Source: Roseiarcus sp963784805 (GTDB taxonomy: Bacteria > Pseudomonadota > Alphaproteobacteria > Rhizobiales > Beijerinckiaceae). From it: a stretch of 64,000 bases of DNA. Where the stretch lies: NCBI GenBank assembly GCA_963784805.1, contig CAWASR010000028.1, forward strand, positions 1 through 64,000, in the 5' to 3' direction. Under the pieces are notes generated by a model, which ran no database searches, was not told the DNA's origin, and saw nothing but the letters and a program-made list of their open reading frames with translations. The position numbers were made by a program, and so were the translations under genes. Below, piece after piece: positions 51,341 through 60,005 of the stretch (positions are counted from its first letter, which is position 1; each line of letters begins with the position of its first letter).

Positions 51341-51865
51341 CTACCGCAGGTAATCGGCGCATTTCTGAACCTGGCCGTCGCCCTGCCCCCAAGGCGCGAT
51401 CGGCACGGTCGAGGTCGAATTCTTCGGCGATCCTTCAATCAGTTTGTCGCTGTAGGTCATATAGACCAGAATGTTCCGCTTGGCGTCGCACCCCCGGACG
51501 ATCTGCATCTTCTTGAACAAGATCGACCGGCGCTCGCTGAAAACCACGTCGCCCTGGGAGAATTTGCCCTTGAATTTGATCGGACCGTATTGACGGCAGG
51601 CAAGCGAAATGTCGGACGTCTGTTCGGCCAGACCGAGCGCGCCGGAAAGGCCGCCCTTCTCCGGCGTCGTGTAATGGCAGGCCACGCCTTCGACCAGCGG
51701 ATCGTCGATGCCGTAGACCGCCAGCTTGTCCTCCGGCGTCAGAAGCTTGAATGTCGTGGACTTGCGGAAGATCAGGTCGGGATCGGACGACTCCGCCGAC
51801 GCCGCGCAAACCGCGGCGACCGCGACGACGCTCGCAACCGCGAGCCGTAGCAACGACTTTGTCAT
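51341..51865 (-). CDS. creA: CreA-family periplasmic protein
   Basis: 174 aa. Signal peptide (LLRLAVASVVAVAAVCAASA), then the CreA signature: TTFKLLTPEDKLAVYGIDDP, VEGVACHYT, GLSGALGLAEQTSDISLACR and GPIKF. ATG 51865 has GGGAGAG upstream. The family is widespread and conserved, but its biochemical role is unknown; in E. coli it sits next to the CreBC two-component system, absent here. Confidence 0.92.
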   Translation of the reverse strand: MTKSLLRLAVASVVAVAAVCAASAESSDPDLIFRKSTTFKLLTPEDKLAVYGIDDPLVEGVACHYTTPEKGGLSGALGLAEQTSDISLACRQYGPIKFKGKFSQGDVVFSERRSILFKKMQIVRGCDAKRNILVYMTYSDKLIEGSPKNSTSTVPIAPWGQGDGQVQKCADYLR

Positions 51866-52133
51866 GGTCCCAACTCTCCCGGCGCCGCCGACGCATTCAT
51901 GCTGACTGAAGCTGATCGCCGATGTCGCACTTAGAGGCGCCGCCCGCGACGGGGCAAGGGCATGTCGGCCACGTTTTGCGTCTCCGGCGGCGACAGACCC
52001 AGGAAAACTTGTGCGCGGATAAGTTGACGCCCCGCTGGCGCGAGACCGGCTTGACGGGCATATTGATCGAATTGGGCCGCCGACCGGGACGAATCGGACG
52101 CTCGAATCCTCAACAGCGAACGACGGGGGTCGA

Positions 52134-54656
52134 TTGACTGGACGAACTTCGCCTGCGGTCGCCGCCCATGCCGCGAGTTCGAAGCGGCTCCGGGCCTGGA
52201 CGCGCTACTACGCGCCGCTTCCTGGGATTCCGGATGAATTCATGGACGCGAACGGCCGGGGCCGTCCGCATTGGCTCGCCATGCTCTCGGCGCTCGCCGC
52301 CTATGAGCCCAACGAGATGCAGCAGAGTTTCTCGGCGGCGGATCGTCGGATCCGCAATCGCGGACTCACCTATCGCGTCGCGGGCGAAAAGGACGAGCGG
52401 GTCTGGCCGATCAGCCGCATGCCGTTGCTCATCCCCGAGGCGGAATGGAAGCGGATCGCCGAGGGCGTCGTTCAGCGCGCCGACCTGCTCGAACGGGTGC
52501 TTGCCGACGTCTATGGCGAAGGCCGCCTGATCAGCGACAGCGCGCTTCCCCCCGCCGCGGTCGCCGGCTCGATCAACTATGTCGCGGCGATGCGCGGCGT
52601 GGTTCCGCCCGGCGGACGATGGCTGCGCCTTTACGCCGTCGACATCGGCCGGGGACCCGACGGCGCCTGGTGGGCGCTCGGCGACCGGACCCAGGCGCCG
52701 TCCGGATGCGGCTATGCGCTGGAAAACCGCCTCGTCGTCTCGCAGGCGTTTCCCGATCTTTACGCCCAGCTCAACGTCGAACGGCTTGCGCCGTTCTTTC
52801 GCGCGCTCGCCGCGGGAATGGGATCGGCCGGTCACCGGGCCGAGCCCCGGATCGGAATCCTGAGCCCCGGCCCCTTGAGCCTGACCTATTACGAACAGGC
52901 CTATCTGGCGCGCTACCTCGGGTTCCTGCTGGTCGAAGGCGACGATCTGGTCATGCGCGACGGCCGGGTGTTCGTGCGCACCATCGCCGGCCTCAAGCGT
53001 TGCGACGTCATCTGGAGATATATCGACGCGGACTGGTGCGATCCGCTCGAACTCAACGCGTCTTCGCGCATCGGCGTTCCGGGCCTGCTCAAGGCCATCC
53101 GGCAAGGCGGCGTCGCGGTCGAGAACATGCCGGGCGCGGGAATGGTCGAATCGCGCGCCATGCTGGCGTTCCTGCCCGCGCTGGCGCAGCGCCTCATCGG
53201 CCAGGACCTGCTGATGCCCAATATCGCGACCTGGTGGTGCGGCCAGCCGCGCGAACGCGAGCGGGTCCTGGACAAATTCGACGAGATTTCGATCGCTCCG
53301 GCGTTCGGAAACACGTTGCCCGGGATCGAGGGACGTTCGAGCGTCATCGGCGCGGAACTGACCAAGAGCGAACGGAGCCGGCTGCGCGACGCGATCGCCG
53401 CCCGAGGACTAGATTTCGTCGGACAGGACATCGTCGGCCTGTCGACCACGCCCCGCTGGGCGGAAGGCAGGCTGGAGCCGCGGCCGTTCGTGCTGCGCGT
53501 CTATTGCGCCGCGACGCCGGAAGGCTGGCGGGTCATGCCGGGCGGATTCTGCCGCATCTCCGACCGCCCCGACGCGCGCGCGGTCTCGATGGGGGACGGC
53601 GTCGAATCGGCCGACGTCTGGGTTCTGGCCGAGAATCCGGTCGAGGTCTCCAGCAATCTGCCGTCGCTGGAAAGCGTCCGGATCACGCGCCTTCTCGGCA
53701 ATCTGCCGAGCCGCGCGGCGGACAATTTATTCTGGTTCGGGCGCTATCTGGAGCGGGCGGAAGCGACGCTGAGGGTGGTTCGCTGCTTGAGCGCGCGTTC
53801 GGTGGACCCGGACGCTCCGAGGCGCGCCGGGCGCCAGTCGCTCCAGCGGTTGATGGGCGTCCTGGTCGGTTGGGGCGCGGTCGATGCGGCGGAGCTGGCG
53901 AAGGGAGCAGCTGCGATCGCCAATCAAGGGCTGCGCGACGCTTCCAGCTATGGATCGGCCCTATCGCTCGCCCGCTCCGCCCGGACCGCGGCTTCGGTCA
54001 TCCGCGAGCGGCTGACGCTGCAAACCTGGGAACTGATCGGGCGGCTGGAAAGCGGGATCGATCCGGCGCCCGCCCGGCGCTTCTCGGCCGGCGAGATCGT
54101 CGATCTCGCCGACGAAGCGCTGACCACCATCGCCGCGCTGTCCGGCTTGTTCGACGAGAATTTCAATCGCGGCGCTGGCTGGGTGTTTTATGAGATGGGA
54201 CGCTGCGTCGAGCGCGGCGCCAACACCTGCCGCCTGATGCGCCAGTTCGCCGCCAACGACGCGACCGAGCATTCGCTGGGCGTCATGCTCGATCTCATCA
54301 ATTCGCAGATCACCTACTCTTCCCGATACCTCGTCGGCCTGGCGCTGGCGCCGGTGCGCGACATGGCGTTGCTCGATCCCTTCAACCCGCGTTCGGTGGT
54401 GTTTCAGGTCAATCGCATCGACGAGGGCATCCGCACGCTGCCGGAATTGCGCCGGGACGGAATTCCCGAGGAGCCGCGGCGGCTGACGACGCTGCTGGCC
54501 GCCGAGCTGGCGACCGAGCGCGCCGAGGCCCTCGACGATGCGCGGATCTTGACGATCGAACAGAGTCTGCTCGACTTGGCCAACGCGATCGCGTCGCGGT
54601 ATTTTCTTCAGGGGGCCGGCCACGGCCGGGCGGAGAAAATCACGGGGCTGGCGTGA
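52134..54656 (+). CDS. Circularly permuted ATP-grasp / alpha-E domain fusion protein
   Basis: 840 aa. The N-terminal 480 residues form a circularly permuted ATP-grasp domain (RIRNRGLTYRVAGEKDERVW, ISRMPLLIPEAEWKRI, IGILSPGPLSLTYYEQAYL, ASSRIGVPGLLKAIRQG, WVLA near the end); the C-terminal 310 residues form the helical alpha-E domain (NLFWFGRYLERAEATLRVVR, GWVFYEMGRCVERGANTCRL). These are usually separate genes next to a transglutaminase. Here they are fused, and the transglutaminase gene follows with a 4-nt overlap. The system is predicted to form or cleave amide bonds on an unknown peptide. Start TTG 52134. Confidence 0.9.
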   Translation: MTGRTSPAVAAHAASSKRLRAWTRYYAPLPGIPDEFMDANGRGRPHWLAMLSALAAYEPNEMQQSFSAADRRIRNRGLTYRVAGEKDERVWPISRMPLLIPEAEWKRIAEGVVQRADLLERVLADVYGEGRLISDSALPPAAVAGSINYVAAMRGVVPPGGRWLRLYAVDIGRGPDGAWWALGDRTQAPSGCGYALENRLVVSQAFPDLYAQLNVERLAPFFRALAAGMGSAGHRAEPRIGILSPGPLSLTYYEQAYLARYLGFLLVEGDDLVMRDGRVFVRTIAGLKRCDVIWRYIDADWCDPLELNASSRIGVPGLLKAIRQGGVAVENMPGAGMVESRAMLAFLPALAQRLIGQDLLMPNIATWWCGQPRERERVLDKFDEISIAPAFGNTLPGIEGRSSVIGAELTKSERSRLRDAIAARGLDFVGQDIVGLSTTPRWAEGRLEPRPFVLRVYCAATPEGWRVMPGGFCRISDRPDARAVSMGDGVESADVWVLAENPVEVSSNLPSLESVRITRLLGNLPSRAADNLFWFGRYLERAEATLRVVRCLSARSVDPDAPRRAGRQSLQRLMGVLVGWGAVDAAELAKGAAAIANQGLRDASSYGSALSLARSARTAASVIRERLTLQTWELIGRLESGIDPAPARRFSAGEIVDLADEALTTIAALSGLFDENFNRGAGWVFYEMGRCVERGANTCRLMRQFAANDATEHSLGVMLDLINSQITYSSRYLVGLALAPVRDMALLDPFNPRSVVFQVNRIDEGIRTLPELRRDGIPEEPRRLTTLLAAELATERAEALDDARILTIEQSLLDLANAIASRYFLQGAGHGRAEKITGLA

Positions 54657-55522
54657 TCTACGACGTCAGCCACGTCACCCGCTACACTCACCGCTCGATG
54701 GTCGAATTGACGACCGGCGTCCTGCGGCTGACGCCCGTGACCGGCGGCGGTCAGACCCTCGAAGCCGTCAGCCTGACGACGAAGCCCGCGTCCGTGCCGG
54801 CGACCGAATGGGTCGATCCCTTCGGCAACCGGGTGACGAGCCTCAGGATCGAGACGCCGCACCGCGAGCTGTCGATCGCGGCGAATTCCCGCGTCCGGGT
54901 CGACCGCCCGCCCGCGCCGACGCATTCGCCCGCGTGGGAAAGCGTCGCTGCCGAGGCGCTCGCCGTGGCCTCGCTTGCCGCGGACTCGCCGGCGGCGGGG
55001 CTCTTTCCCTCGCGGCGCATCGCGCTGTTCGAAGCCGCCACCGCTTATGCGCGCAACAGCTTTTCCGCGAACCGCCCCGTTCACGACGCGGCGATGGAGC
55101 TAAGCCGGCGGATCCGCGCCGACTTCGTCTACGATCCTGACGCGACAAAGGTGAATACGCCCGCCGCCGAAGCCTTCGAGCTTCGTCGCGGCGTGTGCCA
55201 GGACTTCGCCCATATCATGATCGCCGCCTTGCGCGGCCTCGCGCTGCCGGCGCTTTACGTGAGCGGCTACATCCGGACCATTTCCGCGCCGGGCAAGGAG
55301 CGGCTCGAGGGCGCCGACGCCTCGCACGCCTGGGCGTCGCTGTGGTGCGGGTCGGCCCTCGGGTGGAAGGACTTCGACCCGACCAACGCGATCGCCGTGC
55401 ACAACGATCATATCGTGGTCGCGCGCGGACGCGACTATTCCGACGCCTCCCCGATCGAAAGCCTGGTCCTGTCCTCAGGCCGCGCCCGGCTCGAAGTCGA
55501 GGTCGACGTCGTGCCGGTGTAG
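54653..55522 (+). CDS. Transglutaminase-like cysteine protease
   Basis: 289 aa. N-terminal bacterial transglutaminase beta domain (YDVSHVTRYTHRSMVEL) and a papain-like transglutaminase core: Cys182 in RGVCQDFAH, His225 in ASHAWASLW, Asp242 in KDFDPTNA. Start GTG inside the upstream stop overlap (GTGA), so translation is coupled to the ATP-grasp/alpha-E gene. The proteasome-like peptidase often found third in such clusters is absent here. Confidence 0.92.
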   Translation: MIYDVSHVTRYTHRSMVELTTGVLRLTPVTGGGQTLEAVSLTTKPASVPATEWVDPFGNRVTSLRIETPHRELSIAANSRVRVDRPPAPTHSPAWESVAAEALAVASLAADSPAAGLFPSRRIALFEAATAYARNSFSANRPVHDAAMELSRRIRADFVYDPDATKVNTPAAEAFELRRGVCQDFAHIMIAALRGLALPALYVSGYIRTISAPGKERLEGADASHAWASLWCGSALGWKDFDPTNAIAVHNDHIVVARGRDYSDASPIESLVLSSGRARLEVEVDVVPV

Positions 55523-55604
55523 GGCGAGGGCGGGCAGGCTGAAGATTTTGGCGCGCTGGGACGGAATTCCGGAAGCCTGGTCGAGTCAAAGTCTGTCGCG
55601 TACA

Positions 55605-55631
55605 GAAAAAGGCCGCCCGAAGGCGGCCTTT
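55605..55631 (-). terminator. Rho-independent terminator of the PEP-CTERM gene
   Basis: AAAGGCCGCC at 55608-55617 pairs with GGCGGCCTTT at 55622-55631 around a 4-nt loop; on the minus strand it is followed by a T run (TTTTTCTG). Placed 22 nt after the stop codon of the PEP-CTERM gene. Might also act weakly on the transglutaminase operon from the other side. Confidence 0.8.
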
Positions 55632-55653
55632 CCGATCTCGAGCTCAGAGCGCT

Positions 55654-56343
55654 TCAGGCAACTTCAGGCAAATACCGGTCGTCCTTTCGCACACGACGAC
55701 CCGCGTAACCAACTGCGACGAAGCCGAGCATGAGGACCACCCAGGTCGATGGCTCAGGAACGCCGGCGACCACGTTGTCGAACTCGAAAGAATTGGCGCC
55801 CGAGGCGACGACCACTTCGTTGAAGCTCGGCAGGGAAGTGATCAGGACAAAGCCATTGGACGAATATCCGGATTGACCCCCGTTCGCCAGCAGGGGTCCC
55901 ACCTGGCTTCCGGTGACGGTCGCCACCAAAGTATTCCCATCATAGAAGGCGAGCGAATTATACGCATCGACCGAGCCCCAGTACATGCCGAAGCTGTCCC
56001 TCAGCGTCGAATAAAGGATATCTTCGCTGCTTCCGCCCAGCACCGCCATATAATTCGTGCCGTCGCCGAAAGGGGTCGCATAAAGACCCAGCGACGGGCC
56101 GCCAAAATTGTTCATGACCAGGCCGGCGCCGGAGAACTGGCCGCCGCCGTCGGTAAACGTTCCGGCCGGCGGGCTTGTGTTTCCGTACGGCGTCGCGGGC
56201 TCATTATCGAAAGTCGCCGCTGGTCCGTATTGGGCCGGAGCGAACAGCGTTCCGTCTGGCTGCAAGATCCTAATCGTGGCCGCGCTTGCGGCGGTTGATA
56301 AGAAAACCGCTGCGACGGCAGGAGCCAAAAGACTAGCCCGCAT
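55654..56343 (-). CDS. PEP-CTERM sorting-signal protein
   Basis: 229 aa exported protein. Signal peptide (LLAPAVAAVFLSTAASA), a beta-rich Gly/Asn/Ser body, and a C-terminal VPEPSTWVVLMLGFVAVGYA followed by RRVRK, the tripartite PEP-CTERM signal processed by exosortase. The segment NSFEFDNVVAGVPEPS is a common lead-in. ATG 56343 has GGGGGA upstream. No exosortase is in this window. Likely surface or extracellular matrix protein; function unknown. Confidence 0.88.
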   Translation of the reverse strand: MRASLLAPAVAAVFLSTAASAATIRILQPDGTLFAPAQYGPAATFDNEPATPYGNTSPPAGTFTDGGGQFSGAGLVMNNFGGPSLGLYATPFGDGTNYMAVLGGSSEDILYSTLRDSFGMYWGSVDAYNSLAFYDGNTLVATVTGSQVGPLLANGGQSGYSSNGFVLITSLPSFNEVVVASGANSFEFDNVVAGVPEPSTWVVLMLGFVAVGYAGRRVRKDDRYLPEVA

Positions 56344-57073
56344 GACAGAAAATCCCCCATGGATACGGCAATCTCTGATTGAGTCCGCAACCTAAAGTTG
56401 CATCAATTTACCCCTGCGTCAAGTGGTCCAAATAGGCCAACGGACGGTAGGTCACCCGCGAATCTTTGTTTCGGCGCCGGAACGGAACCGCTTGGCGAAT
56501 TCGGTCCGGTTGGACCGCCGCCCGAAGTCGAGACGCGGGAAGGGAGGCGCCGTGACGCTGCGGCGGGCGGCGCCCCTTCGCCGCAACGGGAGACACAGAC
56601 GCCGCCGGTCTCGCGACCGACGGCGCTTTTTGAATTCAGGATAGCGGGGGACGCACGTAATATTTTGGCTGTCGTCGCCGACCGGTCTCCGCCTCTCCTC
56701 GACGGCCTGATGCGAGCGATGGCGACAAGACCACTGATATTGGGGAAATATGCAAGTGGCGCTGTAACTCGTAAATCCCGACTAATACAGCACATGCGGC
56801 CCTTCGCCGCATCGCGCGCTCGATTGCGCCAGCGATTTCCGCGCGTGTGGCGTCGCGATAGCGATCCGTCCGTGGCGCTCTACGCCATGCCGGCGCGTAA
56901 TTTGGCATGACGCTTGCGAGGATTTTCGCGCGCGCCCTCAACAGGGGCCGCGGATCGAGAGTGACCCGGCGCGGCAAGGCGCGCGCCAGCGTAGTCGTTT
57001 AGCGTCCATTGGGGCCAAACGACGGCCCCGAGCCACAATTCAACAGTTACAGCACAACTTCGAGGGGGCCGCA
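56344..57073. other. Gene-poor stretch with an orphan terminator
   Basis: About 730 bases. A 170-codon plus-strand frame and several others have no recognisable product and disagreeing frames. The one structured element is a hairpin with a T run at 56601-56630, listed separately. Promoter of the small ORF at 57074 should lie near the right end. Confidence 0.5.
56601..56630 (+). terminator. Orphan terminator-like hairpin
   Basis: GCCGCCGGTC and GACCGACGGC pair with one mismatch around TCGC, then GCTTTTTG. It faces the plus strand although no plus-strand gene precedes it for over 1 kb, so it may end a small RNA. Confidence 0.4.
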
Positions 57074-57340
57074 ATGTCCGGCTATTCTATCGTTATCCTG
57101 GTCTGCTCTACCCTGCTATCGCATTCGGACTGCCAGCCGAAGACCGCGCTCGACGTCGTGCGCGGGCCGGAAGTCGACAATGTCATCGTGTGCTCAATGA
57201 ATGCGCAGACGATGATGGCGCGCACAGATCTCGTGCGAAGCGACGCCAACGAATACATGAAGGTGGTGTGCACGCCGTCCAAGACCATCGACCAGTGGAT
57301 GGCCGAGCTTGAGGCGCGCAAGTCCGCCGTCTTGCGGTGA
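57074..57340 (+). CDS. Small hypothetical protein
   Basis: 88 aa. MSGYSIVILVCSTLLSHSDC continues into a compact domain with three more cysteines (VIVCSMNAQTM, KVVCTPSK). The N-terminal hydrophobic stretch is too short and Cys/His-containing to be a confident signal peptide. A GAGGGGG element stands 8 nt before ATG 57074. Composition and ribosome site look coding, and I believe similar short proteins exist in Hyphomicrobiales, but I cannot name a function. Confidence 0.65.
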   Translation: MSGYSIVILVCSTLLSHSDCQPKTALDVVRGPEVDNVIVCSMNAQTMMARTDLVRSDANEYMKVVCTPSKTIDQWMAELEARKSAVLR

Positions 57341-57473
57341 GGCGTTTTCCGCCGCCTGGTTGCGCATGGAGACGAGCCGGCCGAGTTCCCGTTCGGTGCG
57401 ACAGTGCGACCAAAATCACAGCGCCGCGCGCCGGTTTGGAGCCAAGTCGCATCCTGGGGACTGCAAATTCGAA

Positions 57474-57703
57474 GCGGGCGGCGGGCCGTCACCGTGGTTA
57501 GGCGTAACGACACGCAAATCGAAGGCCTCATCGTTTTGCTGAAGCGATGGATCTTCGAACGGACGTTCGGCCGGATCAACGGCGCCTGACGCCTGGCCAT
57601 GGACTTCGGGGCGAAAATCGAGTCCTCGCTCGCATGGCTCGTCATCGCCTTCGCGTTCCTGCTCACGCGACGCCTCGCGAGGCTCTCAGGTCCAGCGACG
57701 TGA
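57474..57703 (+). pseudogene. IS5-family transposase C-terminal remnant
   Basis: One frame reads VTVVRRNDTQ, then IVLLKRWIFERTFGRINGA, a stop codon at 57587, then RRLAMDF with GAKIESSLAWLVIAFAFLL and TRRLARL. The WxxERTFxxxxxxRRLAxDFE pattern and LLTRRLAR end are hallmark IS5-group sequence, with the catalytic Glu kept. The N-terminal two thirds are gone and no terminal repeats are seen. Confidence 0.8.
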
Positions 57704-57912
57704 TTTTCGAGTCAGGCTCTCGGCGAACACAGTGATGTGGATCAATTCGGGCCCTTGAGGACCTAATATGTTGAGGCCGTGACGAAAGCCGACCCGCGCG
57801 AACTAAGCCGATCGCCGTCGACGCGCCGGGTGGCTGGGAGTCGCACCTGCCAGACTGGTGTAAACCGCGATTGGCCATTGTTTCGGCGATCGCAGCTTGG
57901 TCGCCCCTACCC

Positions 57913-58988
57913 ATGTCGGCCCGGACCTATCCCATGCTGAAGCAGATCCAACGTGTTTTCCCAGGCGTGCTGCTCTGCTCCGGGATCACCCTCCTGGCCG
58001 GCGTTCTGCAGATCCTGGAAAAGCGTCTGGTCGGACAGGCCTATGTGGAAGCCTTGGTGCTGGCGATCCTCGTCGGCGTGGCGGTGCGCGCGGTTTGGCG
58101 GCCTGACGACCCGTGGTTCGCGGGCATCCAGTTTTCCGCCAAGCAGTTGCTTGAGGTCGCCGTGATGCTTCTCGGCGCCTCGGTCAGCGCCCGCACGGTT
58201 CTGGCGATCGGGGCGCCGATGCTTGTGGGCATCGCGGCGATCGTGGCCGTTTCCATAGGCCTCAGCTACGGCGTCTCCCGCGCCCTGGGACTGCAGCAGC
58301 GCCTGGCCATCCTGGTCGCATGTGGCAATTCGATCTGCGGCAACTCCGCCATCGCCGCCGTTGCGCCGGTGATCGGCGCGGACGGTGACGAGATCGCCTC
58401 CTCAATCGCCTTCACCGCCGTCCTAGGCGTGGTTGTGGTGTTGACGCTGCCGCTGGCCGCGCCGCTGCTCGGCCTTTCAGTGACGCAATATGGCGTCTTG
58501 GCCGGCTTGACCGTGTACGCCGTGCCGCAGGTGCTGGCCGCGACATTGCCCATCGGCGCCTTGGCCAACCAGGTGGGCACGCTGGTGAAGCTAGTGCGGG
58601 TGCTGATGCTCGGCCCGGTGGTGCTGGCGCTTTCGCTCGCCACCCGCCGGCTCAGGGACGAGACCGACGAGAGCGCACCGCACATCACTGCCGGGGATCG
58701 GCCGAGACGGGGCGCCCTGCTCTGCACCAGCTCGTGCCGTGGTTCATCGTGGCGTTCCTGCTGGTGGCGGCGTTGCGCTCGCTTGGCCTGATCCCGGCGG
58801 CGCTGCTGGCGCCGACCGCTTCGATGGCCAACATGCTGACTACGATTTCCATGGCGGCGCTCGGTTTGGGCGTGGACGTGCGCGTCGTCGCGCGGGCCGG
58901 CGTGCGGGTGTCGGCAGCGGTCACCATCTCACTCATACTGCTGGGAGCGATCAGCCTTGCGCTGATCCACGTCTTGGCTGTGACTTAA
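57913..58988 (+). pseudogene. YeiH/UPF0324-family putative sulfate exporter, frameshifted
   Basis: From ATG 57913 the first frame gives nine or so hydrophobic helices (LFPGV-type start, EALVLAILVGVAVRAVW, LLEVAVMLLGASVSARTVLA, VACGNSICGNSAIAAVAPVI, GLTVYAVPQVLAATLPIGAL). Near 58700-58730 the reading moves to another frame that continues PWFIVAFLLVAALRSLGLI and the final helices to TGA at 58988. Each half is well conserved and nothing else is missing, so this is either a young pseudogene or a sequence error. Predicted inner-membrane exporter of the YeiH family; function poorly established. Confidence 0.8.
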
Positions 58989-59406
58989 GCGATGGCGAAC
59001 GCCAAACAACGCTTCCCGTGATGGACATCGCCATGACCACGGCAATTTCGGTGACATGAACTCAATTCCCTTTTTGTCGGATTGGATTGCGCGCCTCGGG
59101 TGAGACAGGTCAATTGAGTGACGCGCCCGGACGGCGCGGCGGCGTATTTTTTTCGAAAATCATTTTTTCTCGACAATCTATTTGAGAAAATCAGAAGCCG
59201 TGTTATGGTCTTCCTCGTCGCTGATCAACGCGCGCCTGCCGCGCCGAGGGCAGCGACTGCTTCAAGCCCTCAGGCGGGCGAGTTGACACGCTCAAAAACG
59301 GCGCCAGCCCCTTGGCGGAACCTAAAGGAACGGCTCGGGAGCCTTGGGAGAACGAAAGAACGAGGGAGGGACGTTAAAAGGCGCCGAGCGGCCGCGAAAA
59401 AATTCT

Positions 59407-59454
59407 AATTTGGATTCGCGCATAAGCCCTTGAAAAATCCCAATTCGTGGAAAG
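59407..59454 (+). repeat. 48-bp leader repeat, copy 2
   Basis: ATTTGGATTCGCG, TAAGCCCTTGAAA and CCAATTCGTGGAAAG align with 6566-6613. A partial third match, GCGCCTAAGGCCTTGAAAAC, occurs at 59641-59660 (about 17 of 20 positions like GCGCATAAGCCCTTGAAAAA). Confidence 0.65.
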
Positions 59455-59458
59455 AAAA

Positions 59459-59535
59459 AGCTTTCCTTTTCTTCCCTCTAACTTTCGCTGGCTTCCCATT
59501 TGTTTTCCTTTGCTTCCGCTTTTGCTTTCGATGGC
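59459..59535 (+). repeat. Pyrimidine-rich degenerate repeat tract
   Basis: Repeated CTTTCC, CTTCCC and TTTGCTTTC-type words on the plus strand. It takes the same position after the leader repeat as the 21-bp tandem array at 6619-6699, though the sequence itself differs. Confidence 0.5.
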
Positions 59536-59762
59536 TTCACCCCAATTTGCGAAGCCTCCCCTCGCGGCTTGCGCTGGGCGCTTTCCTGCCTTCCCTGCCG
59601 AGCGTAGGGGGCGCAGGGGTCGCCATAAATTCACTTTTTGGCGCCTAAGGCCTTGAAAACGCTCGGGCGCTCGCAAAACCGCCAAATGTTCCGCGCCGGC
59701 CGGCTGGCGGCCTGCGGCCGGACATGCTTTAAGGCGGCAGATCGGACAAGGACTCTTTCGCC

Positions 59763-60002
59763 ATGGCGGATCACGGAATGCCGCACTTTCACAACGACCT
59801 GGGCGTTCCGTCGATCCGGGTCTCGGTGAAGAAGTTCATGTGCATGGGCGCGAGGCCGCCGTTCGATCACCCGCATATCTTCATCGACATGGGCGACGAG
59901 GCCGACGCGGTCTGCTCCTATTGTTCGACCCGGTTCGTCTACGACCCAACGCTCGGCGACCTGTGCGAGCCGGCCGAATGCGAGTGGCGCGTCGCGGCGT
60001 AA
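59763..60002 (+). CDS. CHCC-type zinc-finger domain protein
   Basis: 79 aa of the zf-CHCC family, related to the NDUFS6 accessory subunit of complex I. Cys27 in FMCMGARPPFDHPH, His36 and/or His38, then Cys51 and Cys54 in AVCSYCSTRFVY form the zinc site. Full-length for the family. Followed after 3 nt by an FAD monooxygenase gene on the same strand. Confidence 0.92.
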   Translation: MADHGMPHFHNDLGVPSIRVSVKKFMCMGARPPFDHPHIFIDMGDEADAVCSYCSTRFVYDPTLGDLCEPAECEWRVAA

Positions 60003-60005
60003 CCC

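Larger units (their letters stand above)
58989..59762. other. Repeat-rich gene-poor stretch
   Basis: About 770 bases. Holds a module like the tail of long repeat B (59185-59206), a second copy of the 48-bp leader repeat (59407-59454), a pyrimidine-rich tract of CTTTCC/CTTCC motifs (59459-59535), and a further partial leader match near 59633-59660. No credible gene. Confidence 0.6.

Noticed and set aside
56398..56910. 170-codon frame upstream of the small hypothetical gene
   Set aside because: No ribosome site, no recognisable domain, and it reads through the terminator-like hairpin.
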